From Syntrophobacter sp. SbD2 (GTDB taxonomy: Bacteria > Desulfobacterota > Binatia > UBA9968), in the NCBI GenBank assembly GCA_945889495.1, contig CAMDBU010000012.1:1-61781 (forward strand): a stretch of 61,781 nucleotides of DNA, given 5' to 3'. A program made the position numbers and the translations under genes. Shown one piece after another: positions 7,639 to 16,320 of the stretch. Position 1 is the first letter of the stretch, and the number at the start of each line of letters is the position of its first letter. The notes under the pieces are model-generated. The model did no database searches. It worked only from the letters and a program-made list of their open reading frames with translations, and was not told where the DNA came from.

Positions 7639-9870
7639 TCACCGCTTCGCCTTCAACGCCTGATAAATTCGATCCGCCTTCACCGGCAGCTCGAACAAGC
7701 GCACGCCCACCGCGTCGGCGATGGCGTTGGCGATGGCCGCCGGCGGCGCGTTGTTGGCAAACTCGCCGATCGGTTTGGCGTTATGCGGGCCGACGCCGCC
7801 GCCGGAAGGCACGAGAACGGTTTTCAACTCGAACAGATCGGCGATGGACGGCAGCTTGTAATCGCCCAGATTGGCGTTGGTCACCTTGCCTTGATCGATG
7901 ACGATCTCCTCCATCAGCCCTTGGCCGACGCCCATCACGGTGGCGCCGTCGATCTGCCCCTGATGGGTCAACGGATTGATGATCGTGCCGACGTCATGGG
8001 CGGTGACCATGCGATGGAGCTTCACCGCGCCGGTCTCGGGGTCGACTTCGACCTCAGCGATCTGCGCGCAAATGTACGACACGTCTTCGGGATAACGATA
8101 ATCTTCGTAAACGTAAGCGCGCAGCGGCTCGCTCGCCTGGGCGATCACCCGGCGCAGCGGCAGCTGCTGGCCGCGGTCCGAGCGCAGCGAAAATTTCTCG
8201 CCGTCGAAGTCAATTTCCTCCTTGCGGCACTCAAGCATGCGCGCCGCTTCGGCCAGCAACTTCTCTTCTAATTGTTCGCAGGCGGTCATCATGGCGTTGC
8301 CGGCGACGTAGGTCATGCGGCTGGCGCGCATGCCACCGTCGCGCGGCGCCGTGTCGGTGTCGCCGATCACCACCCGCACATGATCGATGCTGACCTTCAT
8401 GCGGTCGGCGACCAACTGGCGCAAGATTGTGTGCGTGCCCGAGCCTTGATCGATGCTCGGACTGACGATGACGTAGCTGCCGTCCGCTTCGGCGGTCAAG
8501 ATCACCCCGGTATCGCCGCCACTGATATGGCGCCCCGACAGCGCGATGCCGCGGCCGCGGTTGGCCTTCTTGGGTTTGTTCCAGCCGGCCGCGTCGAGCG
8601 CGCCTTGCAAGACTTCGCGGAAGTGCACGTCTTTTAATTCATGACCTACTGCGTCGATCTCGCCTTCGCCGAGGAAATTTTTCAGGCGAAACTCGGCGGC
8701 GTCCATGCCCAGCGCTTGGGCGACGATGTCGGTGTGGCAATCGACGGCGAACGCCGTCGCCACCGCGCCGGGACTGCGGTAGTAACCACCGGGCACGGTG
8801 TTGGTATAAATCTGCATGAACTCGATATCGGCGTGATCGATGCGGTACTGGCCGCCGGCGTAATGCCAGGTTGCTAGCGAGGTATTCGACTTCACCGCGC
8901 CATAGCCGCCGCTGGCGTGAGCCGCGCGCATCTTGCGCGCGACGATGCGACCGTCACGCATGACGCCGCTCTTGATCGTGATCACCGTCGGATGGGCCGG
9001 ATTGCTTGCCGACAGTTCTTCAGAATAGGTCATGATGAACTTCACCGGCCGGCCGGTTTTTTTGGCGAGGAAATAAAGAATCGGCAAATTCACGCCGTCG
9101 CCTTTGCCGCCAAACTCGCCGCCGACGTTGACCACGTTCATGAGAATCTGCTTCTCGTCGATACGCAGACACTTGGCCAGCTGGCTACGCACGGCGAAGG
9201 GGTTTTTCACCGATGACCAGACTTGAATGCGGCCATCGGCTTCGATGGCCAGACTCGCGGCATAGGGTTCGAGATAACCTTGATGGCGCGCCGGCACGTG
9301 GAATGTATGTTCGAGCACCAGATCGGCGGCGCGAAAACCCTGCTCGACATCGCCCTTCTTCCAGGACAAGCGCGTCAGCCCGTTGGGCAGATCGGCGGCG
9401 AGAATCTCCTTGGGCGCGCCTTCGTAGGCAGTCACGTCGTCGTGAATCCGCGGCGCGCTCGGCAACATCGCTTCAAGTGGATCGAACACCGCCGGCAAGA
9501 GCTCATACTCGACGTCGATCAAGCTAACCGCTTCCTCCGCCGCGTCCACCGTCTCCGCCGCCACCGCCGCCACCCGGTCGCCGACAAAGCGCACTTTGTC
9601 CCAGCACAACACCGGCAGGTCACGAATCTGCTTGCCGACATAAAGCCCGCGCACATCCGCGCCGGTGATGATCGCCTTCACGCCGGGAACTTTCTCCGCC
9701 TTGCTGGTATCGACCCGAATGATGCGCGCATGGGGATGCGGACTACGGAGAATCTTCGCCCAGAGCAGTCTAGGCAATTTCACGTCGGCGGCATAAATCG
9801 TCTGCCCGCTAACCTTCCCCCCCGCCTCCGCCCGCGGCACCGATGTCCCGACCGATTTGAATTCAGCCAT
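7639..9870 (-). CDS. Xanthine dehydrogenase-family molybdopterin-binding subunit
   Basis: A 743-residue large subunit of the molybdenum hydroxylase family. The N-terminal a/b hammerhead ('GKVSGQTIYAADVKLPRLLWAKILRSPHPHARI'), 'VNVGGEFGGKGDG', 'GGYYRSPGA' and the C-terminal 'KPIGEFANNAPPAAIANAIADAVG' with the catalytic Glu are all present. The MPT motif reads DQG-S-GTHT where many members have GQG. No FAD (CoxM-type) or 2Fe-2S (CoxS-type) subunit gene is adjacent, so partners must come from elsewhere. ATG 9870 has AAGGA upstream. A second member lies at 49735. Confidence 0.88.
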   Translation of the reverse strand: MAEFKSVGTSVPRAEAGGKVSGQTIYAADVKLPRLLWAKILRSPHPHARIIRVDTSKAEKVPGVKAIITGADVRGLYVGKQIRDLPVLCWDKVRFVGDRVAAVAAETVDAAEEAVSLIDVEYELLPAVFDPLEAMLPSAPRIHDDVTAYEGAPKEILAADLPNGLTRLSWKKGDVEQGFRAADLVLEHTFHVPARHQGYLEPYAASLAIEADGRIQVWSSVKNPFAVRSQLAKCLRIDEKQILMNVVNVGGEFGGKGDGVNLPILYFLAKKTGRPVKFIMTYSEELSASNPAHPTVITIKSGVMRDGRIVARKMRAAHASGGYGAVKSNTSLATWHYAGGQYRIDHADIEFMQIYTNTVPGGYYRSPGAVATAFAVDCHTDIVAQALGMDAAEFRLKNFLGEGEIDAVGHELKDVHFREVLQGALDAAGWNKPKKANRGRGIALSGRHISGGDTGVILTAEADGSYVIVSPSIDQGSGTHTILRQLVADRMKVSIDHVRVVIGDTDTAPRDGGMRASRMTYVAGNAMMTACEQLEEKLLAEAARMLECRKEEIDFDGEKFSLRSDRGQQLPLRRVIAQASEPLRAYVYEDYRYPEDVSYICAQIAEVEVDPETGAVKLHRMVTAHDVGTIINPLTHQGQIDGATVMGVGQGLMEEIVIDQGKVTNANLGDYKLPSIADLFELKTVLVPSGGGVGPHNAKPIGEFANNAPPAAIANAIADAVGVRLFELPVKADRIYQALKAKR

Positions 9871-9899
9871 GATGTACTTGTCCTTAGTATCCGACGCTT

Positions 9900-10015
9900 T
9901 TTGCGGCTTCTGCGCCTTTTGCGGTTAATTAATCCGAGTCCGCTGAGCGAGGGCGCGATTCATCGCGCCCCTTTGCGACCTTTGTGCTCTTTGTGGTTAA
10001 TTTCCCCAATCCGAC
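9900..10015. repeat. Periodic half-elements flanking a GGGCGCGAT palindrome
   Basis: A TTTTGCGGTTAATTAATCCGA half-element (about 9916-9937) precedes GGGCGCGATTCATCGCGCCC (9951-9970). A CTTTGTGCTCTTTGTGG half-element with CCAATCCGA follows. The palindrome differs from 7486-7505 by one central base. Confidence 0.75.
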
Positions 10016-10020
10016 TCTTC

Positions 10021-11121
10021 TCACAGTCCATACAGCGCCTTAGCGTTGTCACTCAAGATTTTCTGTTTCACTTCCGGCGACAGATCCTCGCGCTCTTTGA
10101 ATATTTTAATCGCGTCGACATCGCTCGATGTATCCATATGGCCGTAGTCCGTGCCAATGACCAGGCAATCTTCACCGCCGTTGGCGACGATGTACGGCAG
10201 GTCGTCGGAATTTTCGCAGGTGACGAACATGCCGTACTCGCGCGCGATATTATCCGACCAGGGCCGGTCGAGCGTCTTGAAGCGGTTCTTGGCTTCGTGC
10301 AGCACCCACGGCAGCCACTGCGCGCTGGCTTCGATGAAGCCCCAGCGCAGCTTGGGAAACTCTTGATGCACGTCGCTGAGAATAACATCGCTAAACGACG
10401 CCACCGTCGGCACGCGGAAACGGTGCAGTCCCGCCGCCTGCGACACCGGATGACGGTACAAATCAGTTAGCCACGCGTTGCCGTTGGCGATATGCACGGC
10501 GATGGGAATGTCGAGAGTCTGGGCGAGATCGTAGATCGGATAGAAATAAGGATCGGCGAGCAAGCGGTTGCCTTCGATGGGGCGCATCAAGACGGCGCAG
10601 GCGCCATGTTCCTTGGACCAGCGGATCTGATCCAAGGCATCCGGGATGCTCAAAACCGGCGCCATGCAGGACCACAGCAAACGCCCCTTGCCATGGGCCC
10701 AGATATCGGCGACCCAGCGGTTCCAACTCTTGCACAGCGCCACCTCCACGCCGGCGCGCTCGGTCACCGACTCGATGAACATGGTGTTGTGCAGTACTTC
10801 GACATCGACGCCGGTCTCGTCCATATGTTCCAGCCGCATGTCGACGTTGCCCATCTCGCGCGACGCATCCATGTCGGCGAATCTACGCCCCGCCTGCTTG
10901 GCGCGCTGCTCCAACGCTTCCGGCGTGAACGCCGGAAAGCGCAAACCGCGCACCTTGCCGTCCACCAGCCAGAACTGCTGCTTAACCCCGCCCTTCTCCG
11001 CGGTCTGTAGCGGCGTCGGCCGATACTGCCGCTCGGACGGGTCCATGAACTCCCAAGTCCGCTCACACTCGACCACATGGGCATCCGCGTCGATCACTAG
11101 GCCGTTTCCGTTCGTTGTCAT
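10021..11121 (-). CDS. Amidohydrolase, ACMSD-like metal-dependent TIM barrel
   Basis: A 366-residue amidohydrolase-2 family protein. The N-terminal 'DADAHVVE' fits the D-x-H metal site; 'IPIAVHIANGN' near residue 215 gives the strand-5 His; 'LRWGFIEASAQWLPWVL' and 'DCLVIGTDYGHMDTSSD' near 325 carry the terminal Asp. Related enzymes decarboxylate or hydrolyse aromatic or keto-acid substrates. It is read in the same direction as the molybdenum hydroxylase (7639-9870) and could act in the same catabolic route, though a repeat-bearing 150-bp spacer separates them. Confidence 0.82.
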   Translation of the reverse strand: MTTNGNGLVIDADAHVVECERTWEFMDPSERQYRPTPLQTAEKGGVKQQFWLVDGKVRGLRFPAFTPEALEQRAKQAGRRFADMDASREMGNVDMRLEHMDETGVDVEVLHNTMFIESVTERAGVEVALCKSWNRWVADIWAHGKGRLLWSCMAPVLSIPDALDQIRWSKEHGACAVLMRPIEGNRLLADPYFYPIYDLAQTLDIPIAVHIANGNAWLTDLYRHPVSQAAGLHRFRVPTVASFSDVILSDVHQEFPKLRWGFIEASAQWLPWVLHEAKNRFKTLDRPWSDNIAREYGMFVTCENSDDLPYIVANGGEDCLVIGTDYGHMDTSSDVDAIKIFKEREDLSPEVKQKILSDNAKALYGL

Positions 11122-11218
11122 GGTTAAGTCACCTCTTGAGCGGAGAGTATTTGAAGCTAGTGCGTCCTGTCAACATTGCGGAACAAGTTCAGAGGATGAG
11201 TTAAGAAGAAGAAATATC

Positions 11219-11345
11219 AACCACGAAAAACACGAAAGGCACGAAAATAAGAATTATGGATTTATCCGATTTTCGTGTTTTTCGTGGTTAAAATTCTTCC
11301 TCCGAACTTTGCGCCTTGGCGCCTTTGCGGGAGAAACATCCGACT
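11219..11345. repeat. CACGAAA inverted repeat and a CGCCTTTGCGGG half-element
   Basis: AACCACGAAAAACACGAAA (11219-11237) pairs perfectly with its complement at 11271-11289, a 19-bp stem. A GCGCCTTGGCGCCTTTGCGG half-element follows. The region separates two divergent genes, so promoters for both must overlap or flank these repeats; I could not pick them out. Confidence 0.8.
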
Positions 11346-11388
11346 CCTCAAACTCGACCCCGCATTTCGCATCTGCTACTCTCGCGCC

Positions 11389-11796
11389 ATGAACTGGCAA
11401 GACAACCTCATCACCACCACTGAGCAAATCCGCGAGCTAATCAACGCCACCAAACGGATCGCCGTCCTCGGCATCAAGACCGACGCCCAAGCCGACCAGC
11501 CGTCGGTGTACGTACCGCAGTACATGCAGCGCGCCGGCTTCGCCATTGTCCCCGTGCCGGTCTACTACCCGGAGGCGAGAGAAATTTTAGGTGAGAAAGT
11601 CTACCGCAAGCTAACCGACATCCCCGACGACATCGACATGGTCGACGTCTTCCGCCGCCCGAGCGACATCCCCGGCCATATCGACGACATCTTAGCGAAG
11701 CAGCCCAAGTCGGTCTGGTTCCAATCCGGCATCCGCAACGACCAAGCCGCCGAGATCCTCGCCAAGGCCGGAATAAAAGTAGTCCAAGACCGCTGA
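11389..11796 (+). CDS. CoA-binding domain protein (YccU-like)
   Basis: A 135-residue Rossmann protein of the CoA_binding_2 family: 'TKRIAVLGIKTDAQADQPSVYVPQYMQRAGFAIVPVPVYYPEA' (nucleotide-binding strand and loop), 'LTDIPDDIDMVDVFRRPSDIPGHIDDIL', 'KSVWFQSGIRNDQAAEILAKAGIKVVQDR'. Some relatives bind CoA; most have no assigned reaction. ATG 11389 is preferred because it begins the domain; the open frame back to 11275 only crosses repeat sequence. Confidence 0.8.
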   Translation: MNWQDNLITTTEQIRELINATKRIAVLGIKTDAQADQPSVYVPQYMQRAGFAIVPVPVYYPEAREILGEKVYRKLTDIPDDIDMVDVFRRPSDIPGHIDDILAKQPKSVWFQSGIRNDQAAEILAKAGIKVVQDR

Positions 11797-12174
11797 CTGA
11801 TGGTCGACCACCGGCGGTTCGCCGGGTGAAAATAGTTGCCAGTGATCAGTTGTCAGTTGCTAGTTGCCGGAGCCCGGCGATGCATTCGCGCAGCGTGACT
11901 TCATTCTGTATGCGGCAATAAAAGAATCCGTCATACCGGCGCAGGCCGGTATCCAGGCGGGGCGAATCGATGGATTCCGGCCGGAGTTTATCCTGAGCAA
12001 GGTCGAAGGGGCGGAATGAAGGACGGAGACCTTAGGAATTCAGACATCTTCCCAAACTCGTGCCTTTCGTGTTTTTCGTGGTTAAATTCCTTTTCCCAAT
12101 GCCATTCTCTGTAATCTCCGTGCCCTCCGTGCTGGCCGATCCGAAAACCCGAAACCCGAAACCCGTAACACCCC
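11797..12174. repeat. 378-bp spacer with AGTTGCC heptamers and other intergenic repeats
   Basis: Five heptamers in a row, AGTTGCC, AGTGATC, AGTTGTC, AGTTGCT, AGTTGCC, span 11834-11868. ATACCGGC, GCAG, GCCGGTAT (11933-11952) is a perfect hairpin. CCTGAGCAAGGTCGAAGGGG (11992-12011) repeats the 7584 motif. Half-elements of the CACGAAA and CTCCGTGCC types fill 12045-12135. I see no gene. Confidence 0.75.
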
Positions 12175-13236
12175 TCATCCACCCTTGCGCACCACGATGC
12201 TGTGCATGAGCTTCTCCCACTTGCCGACTTCGCGCTCGTACTGTTCCACTGTCAAACCGTTTTCGGTGTACCAGCGTTTGAAGCCGTAGTCCTTGGTCGC
12301 GCTGCCGTACTTGAAGCGTTCGAACACCGCTTGGCCGTCCGGGCCGAGGAGAAAGTCGGCGAACAGCAGCGCGCCGTAGGGATGCGGCGCCTTGGCCAGC
12401 ACCACCGCGGCGCCCGAGTGGGTCGGCACGATGTCCAACGGCTCCCAGCCCAGCGGCGCGCCTTTTTCCGCCGCCTCTAGCGCATGGGTTTGAAATACTG
12501 ACGGCGCGGCATCGATCTCGCCCGACGATACTAAATCGCGAATCGCCGGCGCGGCCAGGGAAAACAAACGAATCTCCTGCGCCTTCAACTTACGCACCCA
12601 GGCTTCGCCTTTGACCTTCAACATGGCCCCGACGATTTCCGCGCCGCTGCCGCCGGTGCCGAGCGCCAGCCGGCCTTTCAATTCAGGATTGAGCAACCCG
12701 TCGAAATTTTTCGCCACCGCGCCGGCGGGAATTTTGCTTTTGTTGTAGCCGAAGCCGACGTAGGACTCCCGCGCCGTGATCCAATAGAATAAATCCTTGC
12801 CCGCCCGCTCCCACGCGTCTTCGGGATAGCGGCGCACGTAGAGCGAGGCGAAGGGCATGAGCATGCGCAAATCGCGCAGCGCCATCAGCGTCTCACCGGT
12901 GGACTCCACGGCGTCGACGATGGCGCGCCGCGCCTTGGTCTCTTCCATGATCCGGGTTACCAGCTCCGAACCGCCGGCGCGGTAGACTTCAACCTTGACG
13001 CCCGGATACTTGGTCTCGAAGGCCTGAATCATCGCCTTGTACGAGCCGCCGCCCAAGGACGTGTACCAAGTCACCTTGCCTTCGCTCTTGGCGCCGGCGA
13101 GCAGCAGCTGCTCGCGATCCGCGCCGGTGTACGCCGCCATCTCCGCAACCGACGCCGGCTTCTTGGCCTGCGCCGAAGCGGCGATCGGAAAAACGAGAAG
13201 CGCCGCAACTGCGACGGCAAGATTAGCAAGCATCAT
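12175..13236 (-). CDS. Family 1 extracellular solute-binding protein (iron-type), paralogue
   Basis: A 353-residue binding protein with a signal peptide ('LAVAVAALLVFPIAASAQ'). It shares 'AAYTGADREQLLLAGAKSEG', 'KVTWYTSLGGGSYKAMIQ', 'YRAGGSELVTRIMEETKARR', 'KNFDGLLNPELKGRLALG' and 'PHPYGALLFADFLLGPDGQAVFERF' with the protein at 6310-7368, so the two are duplicates about 5 kb apart. As there, no transporter membrane or ATPase component is nearby. The start can be either of two consecutive ATG codons at 13236/13233. Confidence 0.85.
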   Translation of the reverse strand: MMLANLAVAVAALLVFPIAASAQAKKPASVAEMAAYTGADREQLLLAGAKSEGKVTWYTSLGGGSYKAMIQAFETKYPGVKVEVYRAGGSELVTRIMEETKARRAIVDAVESTGETLMALRDLRMLMPFASLYVRRYPEDAWERAGKDLFYWITARESYVGFGYNKSKIPAGAVAKNFDGLLNPELKGRLALGTGGSGAEIVGAMLKVKGEAWVRKLKAQEIRLFSLAAPAIRDLVSSGEIDAAPSVFQTHALEAAEKGAPLGWEPLDIVPTHSGAAVVLAKAPHPYGALLFADFLLGPDGQAVFERFKYGSATKDYGFKRWYTENGLTVEQYEREVGKWEKLMHSIVVRKGG

Positions 13237-13243
13237 AATCAGT

Positions 13244-13278
13244 CCGTAACCCGAGACCCGAGACTCTAGACTTCAAAC
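13244..13278. repeat. Tandem CCGAGAC heptamers
   Basis: Five seven-base units in a row: CCGTAAC, CCGAGAC, CCGAGAC, TCTAGAC, TTCAAAC. This is the unit family of the hairpin at 3730-3829. The array fills the gap between two same-strand genes. Confidence 0.7.
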
Positions 13279-13279
13279 C

Positions 13280-14140
13280 CTACACAGCGCGCCGCGCGCC
13301 CAGCTGCTTGGCAATAAAATTCTTCACCATCTCATGGGCCCGATCGGTCATCGGCCCGGGATCGTCGATCCACAGATGCTCGCAGCCGGTGAACAATTCA
13401 TACTGGCACTCGCCGCCGGCCGTGCGGTAGGAGTTGGCGAAGCGCTCTTGCACCGCCGGCCGCACGTTGTCGTCAAGCTCGCCTTGCATGATCAGCAGCG
13501 GCGGCAGCACAACTTTCTCACCGCGGTCGAGGATCTCCTGCGGATTGGCCTCGTGGATCGATTCCCACGGGTTAAAATAGTTCTTGGTATTCTGCATCAT
13601 TTCCGCCCGCCCCAGCCGCTCGGCGTTCAAGTAGCGCTCGTAGGGGTTGCTCACCGGCGAACGCGTCGCGACGTAGTTGATCGTCGCGTCCAGCTGCGGC
13701 GCGTCATTGAGTTTCAGCGCGTTGTAGCGCGGGTCATTTGGACGCATCGCCAGCAGCTCCACTTCATGGCCGCCGCTGGAGCTGCCGAGCACGCCGATGG
13801 TCGCCCCGTCGCCGTTCCACTCCTGAGATTTGCATTTCAACCAGCGCACGCCATAGTTGGCATCCTGCACTGACGCCGGATAGGGCGCCTCCGGCGCCCG
13901 CGTCAGATCGATAGCGACCACCAGCATGCCGCTGCGCGCGACGACCTCGTCCATATACCCGTTGGCGGTGCGATCTTTGTTATTCCAAGCCCCGCCATGC
14001 AAATCGAGCAACACCGGAAACCGCCCCGCCCCCTGCGGCTGATAAACCCGCGCCATCAACATACGCGTCGGCGTCTGACGAAATTCGACTTCCCAAGTCT
14101 TGATCTCGAACTGGTTCGACGGATTGTATGCGGTCGCCAT
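13280..14140 (-). CDS. Alpha/beta hydrolase (carboxylesterase/HSL-like)
   Basis: A 286-residue alpha/beta hydrolase. The oxyanion motif HGGAW is at 48-52, the nucleophile elbow G-S-S-S-G at 119-123 points to Ser121, the acid is probably in 'GELDDNV', and the His in 'GCEHLWID' near 262. The HGG motif fits the hormone-sensitive lipase or acyl-esterase group acting on small esters. ATG 14140 has AGGAGGG upstream. It lies downstream of an exported methyltransferase gene on the same strand, but a repeat-bearing spacer separates them. Confidence 0.82.
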   Translation of the reverse strand: MATAYNPSNQFEIKTWEVEFRQTPTRMLMARVYQPQGAGRFPVLLDLHGGAWNNKDRTANGYMDEVVARSGMLVVAIDLTRAPEAPYPASVQDANYGVRWLKCKSQEWNGDGATIGVLGSSSGGHEVELLAMRPNDPRYNALKLNDAPQLDATINYVATRSPVSNPYERYLNAERLGRAEMMQNTKNYFNPWESIHEANPQEILDRGEKVVLPPLLIMQGELDDNVRPAVQERFANSYRTAGGECQYELFTGCEHLWIDDPGPMTDRAHEMVKNFIAKQLGARRAV

Positions 14141-14161
14141 CTTCGCGCCCTCCTAAGAAGA

Positions 14162-14283
14162 GGGTGGGTTTGAAACCCACCCCTACGTTTGGGAATTCTT
14201 TTTTTGAATCCTATGCGTTCTTTGCGGCCCACCATCCGATTCTTATTTTTGTGACCTTTGTGCTCTTTGTGGTTAATTCTTCC
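14162..14283. repeat. GGGTGGGTTT palindrome plus periodic half-elements
   Basis: GGGTGGGTTT (14162-14171), G, AAACCCACCC (14173-14182) is the same kind of palindrome as at 6120-6140, in the same position just before a minus-strand gene start. Half-elements GTTCTTTGCGGCCCACC and CTTTGTGCTCTTTGTGG follow. Confidence 0.75.
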
Positions 14284-14856
14284 TCACGGCATCGCCAACG
14301 CATCGCCAACTTTCCAAATATACAGCGTCCGCGAGTCGGCATAATCCGACGACCCGTCACTCGGCGGGCCCAAATATTCGACGCGGGTCGGTTTCCAGTC
14401 GTCGATATCGAAGTCATGGGCAACCACGCGGGAGCCGGGTTTCAATTTTTGCAGTTTCGGCCGCAGCGCGTTGTTGAACCATTTGAACATATACAACGTC
14501 ACCACGGTCGCTTCGGAAAGATCGACGGTGAGTCCGTCCTGAGCGCGGAACTCGACCAGGTCGCTGACGCCTTCTTCCAAAGCATTCGCCTTAGCCTTGG
14601 CCACCAGCTCGGGATTGAGATCGATACCGACGCCGCGGATGCCAAACTTCTTCGCCGCTTCGATGACGATGCGGCCGTCGCCGCTGCCCATGTCGTAGAG
14701 GATATCGCCTTTTTTGATTTCGGCGACTTCGATCATCTTGTGCACGACGTACATCGGCGACGGCACGTAGGGTATCGAATCCTGCGCCAAACTGTTTTGG
14801 CGCGTCAGCAGCACCAAGCCAACAACGACTAATAGTCGACAAATATTTCTATTCAT
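14284..14856 (-). CDS. Class I SAM-dependent methyltransferase with an N-terminal signal sequence
   Basis: 190 residues from ATG 14856, which has GAGGAG upstream; an ATG at 14877 is less likely. After a short basic start and a hydrophobic stretch ('ICRLLVVVGLVLLT') comes a compact methyltransferase domain: motif I 'LYDMGSGDGRIVIEAAKKFG', motif II 'GVGIDLNPELVAKAK', and 'VVTLYMFKWFNNALRPKLQKLKPGSRVV'. The 'D-GSGDGRIVI' motif resembles the FAM173/ATPSc-KMT lysine methyltransferases. The leader could be a membrane anchor facing the cytoplasm or a true export signal; SAM supply argues for the anchor. Confidence 0.78.
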   Translation of the reverse strand: MNRNICRLLVVVGLVLLTRQNSLAQDSIPYVPSPMYVVHKMIEVAEIKKGDILYDMGSGDGRIVIEAAKKFGIRGVGIDLNPELVAKAKANALEEGVSDLVEFRAQDGLTVDLSEATVVTLYMFKWFNNALRPKLQKLKPGSRVVAHDFDIDDWKPTRVEYLGPPSDGSSDYADSRTLYIWKVGDALAMP

Positions 14857-14965
14857 GGAACTCCTCAGCAACATCATTGAGCGTCGGCATCATATGCCGA
14901 GCACGGCGACCCTTGTCAATCGTAATTTGGACCGGCTGTGCGCGATCCGTTAAGAACGGGGAGTG

Positions 14966-15041
14966 CTCCCGCAAAGGCGCAAAGACGCAAAGCTCGGAAT
15001 TTCAATTTTCTTACCTTCGCGCCTTGGCACCTTTGCGGGAG
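14966..15041. repeat. CGCAAAG inverted repeat
   Basis: CTCCCGCAAAGGCGC (14966-14980) and its near-complement GCGCCTTGGCACCTTTGCGG plus GAG (15019-15041) form a stem of about 20 bp with one 3-base bulge. It sits between divergent genes. Confidence 0.75.
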
Positions 15042-15139
15042 ACATTCCGGTCTTCGATTCCGCGCTATGTCAGCGCTGGGCAAAATCTTTCCGCTGTGCT
15101 ACTAGCGAGAACGGAACGGACAAACCTGGAGCTCAAACC

Positions 15140-16153
15140 ATGATGGCTCGATGGCTATTGATTGCGGCGCTCGTCGGCATGGCGCTCTATGGCACGATGG
15201 CGGATGCCGCGGTGCCGACGCCGATCCTCGCCGCCTACGGCGGCCACAACGAAACCATGGTGCCGATCTGGGTCGGCGCCGACAAAGGACTATTTAGAAA
15301 ATACGGCATCGATCTGCGGCCGTTGCAGACCCGCAGCGGGCCGATTCAGATGGCGACCCTCGCTTCCGGCGGCACGCCGCTGGTTTGGTCGGCGCCGAGC
15401 AGCGCGCTCAGCACCTACGCCAGCGGCCTCAAGGTCGGCTGCTTCGCCGTCGGCAACAATCGCGTGCCGCGCGAAGTCATTGTCAGAAAAGGCATCGAGT
15501 CCATTGAAGACTTACGCGGCAAAAGCTTCGGCGTGCAGAGCATCGGCGGCGGCTTTTGGATCTCCACCATGGTGGTGCTCGACGCCATGGGCATCGACCC
15601 AGACAAATACAAACTCAACATGCGCATCATCGGCGACACCGCCACGGTCACCCAAGCGCTGATCACCGGCAACGTCGACGCCATGGTGGTGCCCTATAGC
15701 TACGCCGATGTCGCCAAGCGCGCCGGCGCCAAGGCGCTGGCCGACGCCGGCAAGTTGAACGTCACCTACCAAGCCACCGTCATGTGCGCCCAGAAAGATT
15801 CCACGCAGGTCTCCAACGACATGATGATCGCCCTCACCAAAGGCATCGTCGATGCGCTGGCCTATATATTGGAACCGGCCAACAAGCGCGAAGTCAGCGA
15901 GGTGCTAAAGAAAAACCTGCGCCTGAGCAAGGACGAAGACGTCGAAGCCTCCTACCGGGTCTCCCGCCTGCAAATGCCCAACCTCGACATCGCGCCCAAT
16001 CTCGAAGCCTGGCGCACGGTCAAACGGCTGGTCGCCAAAGTGAATCCCAAAGTCGCCGATGTCGACCTGGAACAAGTGATCGTCAACGGCCCGGCGCAAT
16101 ATTTAGAAACCAGCGGCTTCATGGCCGAGATGCGAAAGCGACTGCCGAAGTAA
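15140..16153 (+). CDS. NMT1/THI5-like (NitT/TauT-type) substrate-binding protein
   Basis: 337 residues from ATG 15140 (TGGAG upstream); the longer frame from 14963 runs through a repeat. Signal peptide: 'LLIAALVGMALYGTMADA'. The mature protein shows 'VPIWVGADKGLFRKYGIDLRPL', 'EDLRGKSFGVQSIGGGFWI', 'VIVRKGI' and a run of C-terminal helices typical of the NitT/TauT binding group. These proteins bind sulfonates, pyrimidine precursors, nitrate-like or aromatic ligands. No partner permease is present. Confidence 0.83.
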   Translation: MMARWLLIAALVGMALYGTMADAAVPTPILAAYGGHNETMVPIWVGADKGLFRKYGIDLRPLQTRSGPIQMATLASGGTPLVWSAPSSALSTYASGLKVGCFAVGNNRVPREVIVRKGIESIEDLRGKSFGVQSIGGGFWISTMVVLDAMGIDPDKYKLNMRIIGDTATVTQALITGNVDAMVVPYSYADVAKRAGAKALADAGKLNVTYQATVMCAQKDSTQVSNDMMIALTKGIVDALAYILEPANKREVSEVLKKNLRLSKDEDVEASYRVSRLQMPNLDIAPNLEAWRTVKRLVAKVNPKVADVDLEQVIVNGPAQYLETSGFMAEMRKRLPK

Positions 16154-16169
16154 TTTGGAAGGGATTATT

Positions 16170-16250
16170 CACCACGAATACACGAAGAGCACGAAGGTAA
16201 GACTAAGAGATTCCTTTTCCGAACTTCGTGTCCTTCGTGCCTTCGTGGTG
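16170..16250. repeat. CACGAAG inverted repeat
   Basis: CACCACGAATACACGAAG at the left (from 16170) faces CTTCGTGTCC, TTCGTGC, CTTCGTGGTG at the right (ending 16250), with nine-base periodicity. It lies between the binding-protein gene and the ThDP enzyme gene. It is the last element of this family before about 47.47 kb. Confidence 0.75.
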
Positions 16251-16320
16251 TAAACAACAACCACGCACAACGACGACAAGACATTTTTACCGCGAATCTG
16301 ACAAACTAAGGAGACCCACC

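Noticed and set aside
9223-10470. 415-codon plus-strand open frame
   Set aside because: Antisense to the molybdenum hydroxylase and amidohydrolase genes and crosses the repeat-bearing spacer; no domain.
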